Source of the DNA: Acridotheres tristis | Lineage: Eukaryota; Chordata; Aves; Passeriformes; Sturnidae | NCBI GenBank assembly: GCA_037013685.1 | Contig: CM072884.1 | Coordinates: 6,014,001 to 6,078,000, forward strand | Length of the DNA stretch: 64,000 nucleotides | Direction: 5' to 3' | Shown here: positions 25,352 through 37,428 of the stretch, one piece after another | How positions within the stretch are numbered: the stretch's first letter is position 1 | Layout: every line of letters begins with the position of its first letter | Position numbers and translations under genes: made by a program | Notes under the pieces: generated by a model | The model's input: the letters and a program-made list of their open reading frames with translations, nothing else | Told to the model about the DNA's origin: nothing | The model's database searches: none

Positions 25352-26286
25352 CTAAAACAAAAATGAATATACTGAACAAGTCAGATAAAATTATAGTCTT
25401 GTCCATCTCCTTCCATTTTTTGTTTTCTTCTCACCTACCTCCCCTCACCACATATCCCTTCCTCAAGTGATGCAGCTACATAAAGCTTTAAAATACTGAT
25501 TGCAGTGATGCACTAAATTTTATGAACAAAAAGAGGCATTTGAGAATTCAGGATCCAGCATGGTATGTAAATTTGAATATTTCCTCCATCATGAAAAGTT
25601 AATTAAAAAAAAATAATAATAACTTTTGCTTCTTTTAAAATAAGGGTGGTTTCAGAACAGGTTCACTTATAGTGAAGGCTCCAAAGAATCTGAAACAGTA
25701 GTGAAGTGTGGGGAATATCTGTGTGGCCCAATGAGGCACAATGCAACAGCTCTGAGCCATTGAGATGCAGAAACCACCTGCTCCACTTCCATCCATGTGC
25801 CCAGACTGCTTTGGTGAACAGCTATGCCCTAGCTGTACTATTTCTGATTCAACACCTAAGTTAGCATCTCTCTCTGCTTCCCTCACTGAACTCCACAAAC
25901 TGGAGTGAGAGCAGGGATTTTTAGTAGGCACAATCAAAACCAGGTGCAGGTTTTCCCATCCAAATTGGAAGCACATAGGGAGACAGCAGTCTGTCATCTG
26001 GCTCGTTTCAGAAGACTGGGAAACCAACGTGAAACCCCCACATGCAGAGTCATCGTGAGCCTGCTGGGTTACCTGACACACGTGGGGACTCGTGGTTGTG
26101 GGCACTTTATTATTTCCTAAGACAGAGGGGTGAAAGTCTGTAGGGAAGCCATGAGATTCAGCTAAAAATACGGTGAAATACACCTGATACTCAACTTGCC
26201 TTAATATGATATGTCAGGAAAATACAATGTGGAATTTTCTCCCAAATATTCAATAGCAGTTCTGACTCCTGTTAAAATATACAATC
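25352..26286. other. CADM2 long intron segment with a GC-richer block of unknown origin
   Basis: Between the candidate micro-exon and a CR1 fragment lies unique-looking sequence. Positions 25640-26180 are less AT-rich than the flanks and hold the longest open frame of the window (182 codons, minus strand, 25635-26183). I see no homology and no clear splice framework for it. Confidence 0.5.
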
Positions 26287-26525
26287 GTTCCACAGAGTGT
26301 TTTGGGTTGGAAAGGACCTTAAGGACCATCTGGTTCCAACAACCCTGCCACAGGCAGGACACTTTCCACCAGACCAGGTTGTTCAAAGCCCCATCCAGCC
26401 TGGGCTTGAACACTTGCAGGGACAGAACATCCACAGCTTCTCTCTGACAGGAAAGATTTTCCTCCTAAAATCTAATCTAAAACTACCCTCTTTTAGATTA
26501 AAGCCTAATAGGTCTTTCCTTTTCT
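26287..26525 (-). mobile_element. CR1 LINE 3'-end fragment with internal deletion
   Basis: In plus-strand (antisense) order it reads tgttttgggttggaaaggac, cttaaggaccatctggttcc, aacaaccctgccacaggcag, gacactttccaccagaccag, gttgttcaaagccccatcca, then aacatccacagcttctct, then taatctaaaactaccctctt. This is the reverse complement of the CR1 3' region. About 40 bp of the consensus between cacagcttctct and the ttcctcctaaaatctaatct portion appear to be missing. Confidence 0.95.
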
Positions 26526-29500
26526 TCTAAAAATGAGGGTTATATTTCTTTTTTTGCAGCCAGTGGGAACTTCACCACCTTGCCACAACTTCTATAATAT
26601 AATGACTTAGCCACTTCATCTGTCAGTACCCTTAGGACCCATGGATATATGAAAGTATTTTTCAGTCTTTGTGCTATTTGTGTTATCCAAAGCCTTTTCT
26701 ATTTATTTAGACCTATAGAGAAGTAAAAGTATATAATTTTCACCTTCTTTTCAAACTGAATACACTGGTTTAACAGTGTATTTTTTCTAACTTCTCATTT
26801 AAAGCAGGTGGTTGAATTTTCAAATCTTCAGGGAAAAATATCCATCTTGGCCTGAAACTTTGTGTGTCTCAATTCAGGAGAGATGATTCTTTTTTTTTTC
26901 TTTTTCTCTTTAAGAAAGTTATAAACCTCATCTTGAAGTCTTTGAAGATGAAATGTATTTTCCCCATGCTCCTAACTTCAGCAATGGCCTAGAGACTTAA
27001 CAGGAAAGTAGGTCATTAGAGTCCCAGATACTTTCTTTGACACAGCTAAATGACATTTATTCTGGAATCCAAATGTCATTTTTGCCCTTTATTCTTAGAA
27101 AAATAGATGTCAATCCCCACTAGAAAACACTCTGATCATTACTTTTTGATAGAAAATTTAAATCAATGGAAAATAAAGTAAGTTGGAGGTACTGCTTCTC
27201 TTCAGGTTCTGTTTTATATCAATTTTCTAGGCTTCCTGGGTTGCCCAAGTATGTCTCAGCTGCCAATCTCTTCTGTTCAAGAATGTAAAGGTATCTAAGG
27301 CAGCATCTGTGCATTTTGGAGGCTTACAGAGTTCAAGATCTATATAAAAAAAATCTGCTTAGTTTCACACTGATTTCGAGAAAAAGCAAACCTATTTTAA
27401 TGAACTTCCAGGCTACAATCTGACTTCACACTGAAATGCATCCAACCAAGCCTAATGGCTGCCATGCTGTAGGGATAAGGGAATGGCTGAAACACAAAGC
27501 TCAACAGGTTTTAAGTCTCAATGGATCATTTCAATCACAAGCCACTAGTTGAGAAGCCTTGTCTGTCCTTTACTTGGCATCCTCCTGCCACCAGCCCAGA
27601 TCTCTGTCCCCTCCAGCACAGCAGCTCCTCCTCTAAGAAACCCCACTTCTCCCATGCACATCCTATGCATGGCTGCAAAATGTTCCAGACTGAATGGTGC
27701 TCTGTGTTTTTCTACTATGATCCCCCAGGATACACAACTTGTGTCTAATAGAAACTCACGTTGCACAACTTAAGGAAACAAAGCAGAGAGAAACAGGGAA
27801 ACAACGTGTTTGTGAAATAATTTGCCATGAGCTACCCAGCAAGTTCCATTACAGACACCTCTTTAGCCACAAGCCTTAATACTTGAGTGACACAAGTGAC
27901 AGAACACTGAAAATGGAAAAAAAACTCACAAAAAATACTTGGCAGAGGGAGGCCAGGGGATGTCTTACCAGAAAAAAAAATCTAAAACTCAAATCACTAT
28001 GGAAGCTGGGCACTAGAAATATGGTTTAATTTAACTGATACATAAAATTTCTGTTACCATTTAATTTAAAATCCTTTCCCACTTAATTCAGTGCCATCTT
28101 CCTCCTTTCAGGAGTTCCTTTCTGCCATCACTCTTCACACAGGCCTCAAGTATCTCAGACTATTGTTTTGCCTTCTTTTCTGTAACAGGCTTTGACCAGA
28201 ATCCAGGGAAGAGGTTTGGACAATCCTATCTCATGACAAAAAAAACCAGGAAGATATAGAATCTGTTTTCCTAGGCAGTAACTTGAGATATTAGAAAAGA
28301 AACATCCAACTAGTGAAATTCTAAGACATTAAAAGGCCTCTTTTCTGCCCCAAGCATGGAGAAAGCCTCTTAAAGCCAGTCTAGTCAGAAGAAACCCTAT
28401 GTCAAGATCATTACAGATTCCTTTATTACCAATGAGGGAGGCAGATAGAATCTGTTTATATACTTATATATATATATCTATTTATACTGTAGCTCAAAAC
28501 TATATTATATTTTTTTCTTTTGCAACTTTGTTCCATAAGTTCAAAAACTTATGTTTTCAAGTCAATATACCCTTTCAGCCATAATCTTGCACTCTTGACA
28601 AGCCAAGTAAATGACCTGACATAGAAAATGTTCATCTCTGCTGGCCACAGGAACAGATGTTGAGCTCCCCAAGACACTACACCAAGCTGCTGACAGAGTA
28701 ACAAGTTGTGCCTCTACAGGAGCAGCAAAGTCTGGTACTGAGTGATGCTGCACATATTCAAAGAGATAAAAAAATAAATAAAATTCGCTGGGTGTTATGG
28801 ATCACTGCAAAAACAAGGAGCATGCCCAAACGCCAAAAAACTCCCAAGGGAAAACTTTTATAATGTAAAATAATGCCATGAGCACGTGGGGGAAGGCAGG
28901 GGGGAGGGGGTGGGCACAGAGAAAAGGAAAAAGAAGAGAAAAAAATATAATAAAGTCCATCAATGAGGTATTGAATAGTTAGAAAGTATGACCAACAATC
29001 AAACAGGAATTACGGAATAGGATTTACAATACCTGTAGCAGATTTGAATGCTCTGGAAGATAGACATAAGACACTCCAGGAATTAAATGCAAAATGGTGC
29101 AAAAAACAGGACTTGTCCAATAAAGTCTTTTAAGGATACACAGCTAGGCCAAATACAATTCTGCTGACACAGACCACAGTTATTTTATGTACTTAGGATA
29201 CAGATGAAGTAACAATATGACTACAAAATCAAGGAAAAAATGGCCAGCAGAAAATTGTGGTAAGAAAAATGCAAAAAAATCCACCTATCAGGAAATTATT
29301 ATCTATGTATTATAGGTGTAATTTATGTGATATCACATTTTTTTTTAATCTCACTGTTTGCCTTTTTACCACCTCTTAGTGGTATTACACTTGGCAAATA
29401 TCAATGTCTTGACCAAAAAATCCCAGCTGGCAAATCCACTACCAAGTCACCTTGTCTAGATGGGAAGGGTAAGTGAATTTGTTCACTTCAAATGACCAGG

Positions 29501-30659
29501 AAGAGGTGAAATCTAAAAATATCATTCATACAGGAGAAGGCTCAGTCATCTAACAGCAAGTGCTGCACAGCCTTTAGGACTGCAGTAATAGAAATGATAA
29601 AAAATCCCCATGCACTTGGGGATTAAAAATTGAAACTTCATCTATACCCTAGAATCTCATTAGCTGAGAACAACCGAGCAGGAAGAAGACACATTTTCTA
29701 ATTTATCACTGGATGAGTATGAATGACCAATATGGAGCAGTTCAAGGGAAGCAGTTATAAGATAGGTGAAGTATTTCTGGTAGATGTGGGGAGGCTGGAT
29801 AGAAAAGATGGAGTGAATCCCTGGTAAAACATTGGAGACTTTTCTACATACTTCCTTCAACAGCAGCCAATTCACACCATGACACACTGGAAAAATATCA
29901 TCCTCGAAATTGAAGAGACTGAAAAATATCTGTCTACCAGAACAAAGGCCGGGAGAAAAAATATATAGTTATGTGTATTATTCACAGAGGTAAAAAAATT
30001 ACACGAGAGAAGATGTTTATAATTAAAGATAATCTTGATAAAAGAAAAAGTTATGTGAAAATGCTGCTTCTGGAAATTAGAAGAGTACACCTGTCAATAT
30101 TAAGAGAAGGGTTCAGAGTTTCCCTAATGAAATAACCAGCTGAGGATGAAGGCAAAGCAAAACCAAACCGACCAATCAACACTAAACAAAAAACAATAAA
30201 TCCACAAGCAAACAAAAGTCCACAGCTTTTCAGAAGAATGAAGACAGAGGAGGAAATATGTGATACCTACAGAGACTGGACTTGATGATCAAGAATCCCT
30301 CTCATAGCTGTTCATGTTCAACCTGCATTTTAAAAACAGCCAAAGGGCTTGAGTACTGTACTTCAAGAGTTCAACCAAATTCACATCTTTTGGGAAACAT
30401 GTTAATACTTTTCAGGTAAGACTGACAGTTTTACAGCCAAAATCACTGATGCGACATCATATTTAGAGTAATTGTCACAGGAAATAACACTTTGCTCTTC
30501 ACAGAAGCATTAAAGGAAGTAGAATTTATTTAAAAAAATGTGAAGTTATCAAAATAGTTGTCACTAATCTACACAAATAACTGGATATATTTTGGAAGAT
30601 ATTTAGATCAGATCAAGATGCCAGCTGAATAAAGGAAAACTATTTACAAGAACATGTAG
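26526..30659. other. CADM2 long intron segment, mostly unique sequence
   Basis: No exon or RNA gene is seen. The first 150 bp (tcagtacccttaggacccatggat near 26623) may be further degraded LINE sequence, but this is uncertain. Short TA-rich repeats occur at 28460-28482. A weak CR1-like 3' motif lies near 30270. A/C-rich simple sequence occupies about 30155-30215. Confidence 0.5.
30265..30312 (+). mobile_element. possible very short CR1 3'-end remnant
   Basis: The string gactggacttgatgatcaag followed by aatccctctcat resembles the CR1 terminal motif ggttggacttgatgatctta plus rggtcccttcc. Fewer than 50 bp are recognisable, so chance resemblance cannot be excluded. Confidence 0.4.
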
Positions 30660-30738
30660 AGACAAGACAAAGGGGAATGGCTTTAGATTGAAAGAGAGTA
30701 ATTTTAGATACAATATTAGGGAGAAATACTGGACCCTT
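30655..30738 (+). mobile_element. CR1 LINE fragment (internal part of the 3' region)
   Basis: The run ggggaatggctttagattga, aagagagtaattttagatac, aatattagggagaaatact matches the CR1 segment that reads roughly aayggcyttaarytgaaaga, gggcaratttagatyagata, ttaggaagaaattcttyac. The copy stops abruptly after this, before the usual tggaacaggctgccc part. Confidence 0.85.
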
Positions 30739-32045
30739 GCTTACTGCTGGTGTCCCAAGCCCCAGAAATTTAGCTTAACAGAGCTCCAAGGCTCACTTTT
30801 CCTCCTGGGCTTTTGAAGAGAGGCAAAGCCAAAGATCAAGGGAATTCTACTATGTCTGCTTGGGAAAAACATTTTTATACCCTGCCTTCTGGGGAATATT
30901 TATTATTGGAGTGGGATGGGTAGTCCATTATGATAATCATTACAAAAATTAAATTCTGTAAGAGAAGCTCAACCACGGTAGGGAAGCCCATTCACTCTAT
31001 TCATTTCTGTACATAAAATTATCTGAAAAGAACACTGAATTATTAGCTCATTAGTGTTACACACTTGCAAATTCCTAAAATGCAAATGGACATTAATGCA
31101 GGGATTGATATTCTCCCTTCATTTCTGAGCTTCTATTTGGAAAGCATTAGCTGACACACTTTACATTTCCAGAAATCAATGATGAATAAACAAAATAAAT
31201 ACTGCTCCCCAAAACAAATGAAAACAGCTACTTCTGAAGGAAATTAAGTAATGAAACAAAGGGATTTCCAATGACAGGCTTTTTTGACTGAAAAGGGAAA
31301 CTATACAAAAAGAAGAAAAAATCTACCTTGAAAAAACTTACAGTTATGTAGAATTGTTTCTTCATCAGCTAAAATAGATCCTTTTTCTCCTGATACACCA
31401 CACAGCATATATAATGTATGCATATAGAAATAAGAACAACTATTATGAAAAAAAAAGCAAATAGGAGAGTCACACCCTTCACAAAAGAAAAAGGGCTGCA
31501 GTATTCTCAGTACCAGTTAACAAAAGAAGAGTGAGTCTGGGGGAAACCAGCTGGATGCATTCTGTGTGCACAGGTACTAACATCAATCAGGAGTTTATAA
31601 TCTTATCTTTGCTTGCTTTAAACCAGATTTTGGCAAACTGACAGTGACTTCCAGAAGACACAAGGGGACCTGCAAAGCTTAGGAAGAACCTCCAGTGCTG
31701 CTGCAAAGGCCAACTGCACTGTTCCTTTCCATGGCTTCTTTCCAGTGTTTCCTTCCCTCCTGACAGCTACACTCAATTTTATTTTAAATTCTTCAATTCC
31801 CTTGCTCATTTCCCTTAGAATGATTTTTGTCAAGTTACAGCTTTGTCAAGATTTGTTTCATATTCATTAAGTTGGAATCATGACTTTTAGCTAGTAGGTC
31901 TCTAGGGAGCCCATTAACAGAATGCTGAAACAACAAATGAAAATATGTAATATCTACAGTGTTTTGGGGTGTTTTGTTTTGTTTTTTTTTAATTACTATA
32001 TGTTATTAATCTATTATGTTAATCTACTTAGCTTCCACATCTGGT

Positions 32046-32098
32046 TTCATAGAATTACAGATTCATAGAATCAGGATCCTAGAAAGGAAAACCTGAGA
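32046..32098 (-). mobile_element. CR1 LINE terminal-tail fragment
   Basis: Plus-strand tcatagaattacagattcat followed by agaatcaggatcctagaaag looks like the antisense of the CR1 terminal tail (repeated tctatgaatc-type units) followed by the degraded beginning of the 3' end. Only about 50 bp can be assigned. Confidence 0.55.
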
Positions 32099-35000
32099 TT
32101 TTTTTCTTTCCTGAGGTGCTGGTACAGACACATTTTGAGTTGCAGCAATCTGTGAAGAATGGGAAAAGAATCATTCATCTGTTTAGCTTCCTGGGATCCA
32201 GCAACAGCTTCCAAAACATAAATGGAAGAGGTTCCTTCTGCAATTTGCAATTATTTGTCATACTCTCAACAGAGCTCTGGCTCTTTTACATGAGATGAGA
32301 AGCTGCATAAAGACAATGTGATGTTTCCAGTTAGTTTTTATAAGAGATGAACTTCACATTATCAGCTTAACAGACAAGGAGTTGGGTGTTCTGCAACTGG
32401 GTGAGTAGGGATTGAGGATGTTAATTCAGAATCAACAATTTAAGGTGCAGGTGAACAAGCACTGAGTATTTCTCCTTTATCTCTAATTATCCATCAGACC
32501 TTGTGATCAACAAATCAACATAAATCATCTCGTGACCACCTCTAATCACAGCAGTTGTTTGGGGCTTTTTTTGTGTATGAAGAGCATTGAACAAAAATCC
32601 CTCCAAAGTACTCTTCTCAAGTGTTTTTCACTATCTTTCCTTTGTATGCAGCCTATAATTAAAATGTGAGGAAGACCTTGAAGTTATTAGCCCTTGAAAG
32701 AATCCCAGAGGCATGCTGAGCATAATGGTTACTTAAAAAGAACCAGAGATCCCTATGAAACTATAATAGCACACATGAAAAAGTCTTAGCTGATTTAGGC
32801 CTTTATGCTTCAACCAAGAAACCACGTCAGATTAACATAAAACCACAAATGGTAGGAGTGATGGTGAATCCTCAACCATTTAAACACTGTGTGTTTCACT
32901 GACCACTAAAGTAAAATAAATTCTCCAACGATCTGATCTCATACAGAGATTTAAGGAACAAATCTTGAGATCTGACCTAATGTGGAGAATCATTATAAGC
33001 CTTCTGGTTTTCAAAGGAGCATTTGAGGGGAAAAAAAAAATTCCTTATACTTAAAGCACTTTTTTCACTTCCTTTTGTTATCAAAGCACACTGAAAAAAA
33101 ACCAAGTCTGAAAGTAAAGCCTGTATATTTTCAAGTGTCTGTATCTTCAGAAATACAAAAATCAGTGACCATGGGTTTATCCTGTACACCAACTACTACT
33201 TTTTCTCCTGTATTTAAGTATTATTATCAATTCCCTTTTCTCTGTAAAAAAATTTGAAGAAAAAAACAAAACCAAACTTCAATAGAAGTTGAGAAATTTA
33301 GATATTTAGGACAAAGAAGTTGACAACTTGCCTCAGAGCAGCAGCCTCATCCAGATACTAGACACTAATGCTCAACAATTCTATAAGACATAGAATATAT
33401 GATGAACATGTCTTGGGAACTCACTATATCCATTTGATTGTGCATAAATCAACAGTTTAGACTCTGAAGCAAAGTGTTTTGTCTTACTGGAATCTGAGAA
33501 ATTACATAACTGAGCCAGCACACAGCAATATGTGTCTGAAAGGCAAAGGGCTGCCTTTGGAAATTCTTTGCAGATAGTCATAAGAGCTCAAGGCTAAAAA
33601 CCATGACCAGATTTACAGCACTACATCCATCCAAACAGCAAATAAAGCAACCACATTTCCAGCAGAGCTCTATTCAAGTATGACAAGCTCTCCTAGTACA
33701 CTGCTTTTGACAGTCTCACATGCTTAACACCCAAATGAGCACAGACAAATTGAAAGAAAAAAAAAAAAAAGGCAATCAGAATTTGTATTAACCATTGTGG
33801 AGGGAAGAGTGGTCTATCTGAAAGTTGAGGAATAAGAACTGACAAAATGCTTTAGTCGATGATAACCAGGTCCACCTCAGAATGGAACATCCTCCCTAGA
33901 GTCCCTCTCTCACAGCTGTGTTGCACTCCACAAGCATGAGAACACACTGTCCTTACACCATCCCAAATTCTTCTGCACTAGCTAAAAAAACCATTTAGTC
34001 AATAAATGACTGACACATGGGCTCAGTGTAGATACCTCTCGAATAAAAAGGACATGTTGACAGCAATAGCCTGCCCCTATAGATCTCATTTCAGGTGGGC
34101 TTTGTACCTTTCTTTGCTATTTCTGTGCTGTTAGAGCACCTTTATTCCATAATAACCTTCAGCTTTAGTGAGTACATTTTATGATGTATATGTATATGGT
34201 GTTTTTTGCATCTCTTCTGGAAAACAGAATAAAATGCATCAAAAGCAGTAAAGAGGACACATAGGCTTGTCAAACTTCTGCGTCCAGCACTGCTCCATCT
34301 AAAAAATGAAAACCTGATTCATGTTTTTTTGGTGTCCCTATTATATAACAGGACTTGGGACCTTGAATGGCAGAATAATTCTGGCAGGAACTACAATGCT
34401 GAGAGTTTTGACCTGTGCACGCATGACATCATGTGGAAATCTCAGCTCTCTCGAAATTGGAAAGATCTTACAGATGTTAGAGGCAAGTATTTCCCAAGTA
34501 TAATTACAAAGAGTAAAGAGCAGTTAGCGACTTTGTTAAGAACTATTATCATCATTATGATTCCAGATTTTCCCCCTAAGGAACACAGCTGGAGTTTGTA
34601 AGAAAGAAAAAATAGGACAGGAACATATTTGTGAGTTTCCTAAAAAAACACTCTAGAACTCAGGCAACTGCTGTCTCTCCCAAATCTCTTAGTACAAGTG
34701 GCATAATGATAATATACTTAAGTAGATATGCATGATGCTTTTGAGACATAATTATAATGTCTTACATTATCTAATGGAAAACTAAACCATGAAATAATCT
34801 AGTATCTTGATCTAATGTGAACGTTTGCATTTAAGAGGATATTAAAAAAAAAAATCAACAGGACCCAACACAATTTGAAATTTAAACCTTCACAGTCATT
34901 CTGCATTCTTAACATGGTCATTTTCAAAACCTTTTCACTTCCAAACTTTTCTAGTTTTGTGTTTCTTTGTGGATTGTCTTCACAGACAAGCATGAAATTT

Positions 35001-37339
35001 GGTTCTACATTATCACTTTCCTCCTCATCAGAAATGCTGAATATGAGAAAACTCTGACCCTTAAAGTCCATGAGAAATTATGGAAGAAAACTGAAATCCA
35101 TATGCTTCAGCCTCACAAGTTTAACCAGTGGAGAGAATTTAATCCTTGGAAGAAAGCACAGGCTTTATATAGTGGCAGCAGTGACTAAACTACAGGGGAG
35201 GAAATGCCAAAGAGACAGTAAAGGAATGGTTATTAGGGCTACATTGGCTTTGTTATTCTCTCTGAAAGTACAATCACTTATAAATACTAAAGGTGCTTTT
35301 AATACCTTAAAGTGACATATGAAAATTATACCTTTAGAAGTTGAAACTGTATTTTGGATAAAAACATCATAAGATTTCACAAAGCAGAGCTCCTCTACTT
35401 CAATAGCACAAAAATATCTGAAAAATTCCAATCGGGCTTCAGATCCCTCTATGCTACTACAACAGTCTTGGCAAGCTTTTTGTAATGACCTTGTAGTAAA
35501 GGTGGAATATGACAGGTTTTTATTTCTACATGTCTCAGGGGTGAAAGCTTATAACCATAAATAAATGCTCTTCCAAACTGCTGATTTATGGAGTTTCCCT
35601 AGGCTCTATATTGGATTCACACTTTCAACATCTATACACTTCCACTTGTTCGCAACTTTTGCCGTAATATGTTGCAGTGTCATTTTTGCAGATGATACCC
35701 TGAGCTATCTATTCCTCAAGAAGAAAAAAGAGGGGAAAAAAAAAAAAAAGCAACAGGAAAGCTAATGCCTGACTGATTGATGTCAGCAACTAAATAGATG
35801 AGAATTCTGTGAAGATAATGCAAATAAGGCAGATAGTGTTTGGGTCTCATTTGTGTACATTTATTTCATCCTGCTCCTTACATGGACAGCTGCTGTGTTA
35901 CTGACTTAATTCTGTGATAATTTTCTGAATGAGAAATATGCTTGGCTAATTACATGAGCTGAAGACTGGACTTAAACATAGGTTTAGACCCCCTAAGTCT
36001 TGCAATTGTGTTGACAAGTTCTTGCCAACATAATTTCTCCTGGTTTGTATGGTTTTCAGTCAAAACTCTGGTATGAACGAAGTCTATTATTTACCTATAT
36101 ATTTACAAATATACTTAGGTAGAATAGACACAATAAACTTTATCATATGCTCTAAGAAAATCAAAAGCATGGTTGGGTAGAAAGTGACCAATGATGAAGA
36201 TCTGGTGAAGTCCTGAGGGGAAAAAAAAGAAAAAAAATCTTAACTAAAAGATAAAGTAATTGCATGACTATCCAGGCAATAACAGAGTATGTTGGTACAA
36301 CACTCTTCACACGATCTCTCCTGACACAATCTTCAAATAAGCTGATACCAATTTCATTGACATAATGAGAACAAACAAAATAAATCAAGTGAATAAAGTC
36401 CAGAGTGATCTTGGCCTCTTGGATAAGATGCTTTTAGACAGTGCATCAACTGCTATGATGATTTATATTACAGACTGAGATGTAAGCCTTAAGTAGCATT
36501 GTTAAAGCTAAATTTAATCTTATGTTTCTGGATGAGAATCAGTCTCCTCTTTTAAAAGCAAGGCAGAAACAATATACTTCTGCATTTGTAGAAGAAATGA
36601 CTGAAAGAAAAAAAAAAATTTCCATAGTTCTCAAAAATAAAGAGAGTTTATTTGGGATACAGATGCAATGGAAGTCAAGAAAAAGACACGTCACAAAAAA
36701 CCCCTGGATATCCACCAGGCTACAAAAAATAGTCCTGTTATATCCAACTTGTGAGGCATGTGAGATAGAGTTCAAGGCACTTACAGTACTTAAAACTGTA
36801 ATACTAAAATAGAAAAAAGTTTGACAGTATCTCCCATTTAAGGGACATCCCCTAGAACCATCAGAAGTACAGCTTTTTTGCCAGTTTTTCAGAGAGGATA
36901 TAGCATTGTGTGGGTACTAGAGCAGTACTTTGGTATGAGAAGCAGTGGCACTATGATACAAATGGTATTTCCCCTGAGAAAAAAATTAAAAATAGAGCTT
37001 CATACAGAACTAAAGTGGGGGAAAGAAGCATGGCAGAAATAGCTACCAATCCAACAGGTTTTTATATAGACTGGGGAGTATGAATCCTCAATATTAAAGT
37101 AGTCATATCTTCCCCTCTGCAAAAAGTCTCTTCTTGGGGACTTAGAAATCTTCTTGGAAATGTCACCATTTCTAATCTGTGGGCCACAGGAGTCTTAGGG
37201 ACAGGAGAAACGTTGTACTTCTCAACAAGCAAATGATAAGAGATCTTTCTGGAGGGCTTGCTTTCCCTTCCTGCAATATAAGTTGGCCTTTATATTCTTT
37301 TTTCTTTATAAGAAGTTGCCATAGTCATCCTCAGTATTC

Positions 37340-37428
37340 CCAACCAAAACAAAAAAAAAGTAACAATAACAACAAAAAAGTGCCTTCAAACAAACAAAAA
37401 TCCAACAAACCCCACAACCAAAATTATC
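37340..37428. repeat. A/C-rich (CAAA/CAA) low-complexity tract
   Basis: Plus strand consists almost only of A with C and a few other bases (aacaaaaaaaaagtaacaat, aacaacaaaaaagtgcc, caaacaaacaaaaatccaac). It is one of about ten such tracts on the plus strand of this window. It may be a decayed poly(A) or simple repeat. Confidence 0.8.

Noticed and set aside
26550..26660. Possible continuation of LINE sequence (tcagtacccttaggaccc)
   Set aside because: The resemblance to internal CR1-type sequence is limited to short words and is not adjacent in the expected order to the CR1 copy at 26287-26525.
34349..34482. Possible exon (acag acceptor, then an open stretch reading WDLEWQNNSGRNYN, then a gcaagt donor) on the plus strand
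   Set aside because: The donor would be a non-consensus GC type, no family was recognised, and the strand is opposite to the only known gene.
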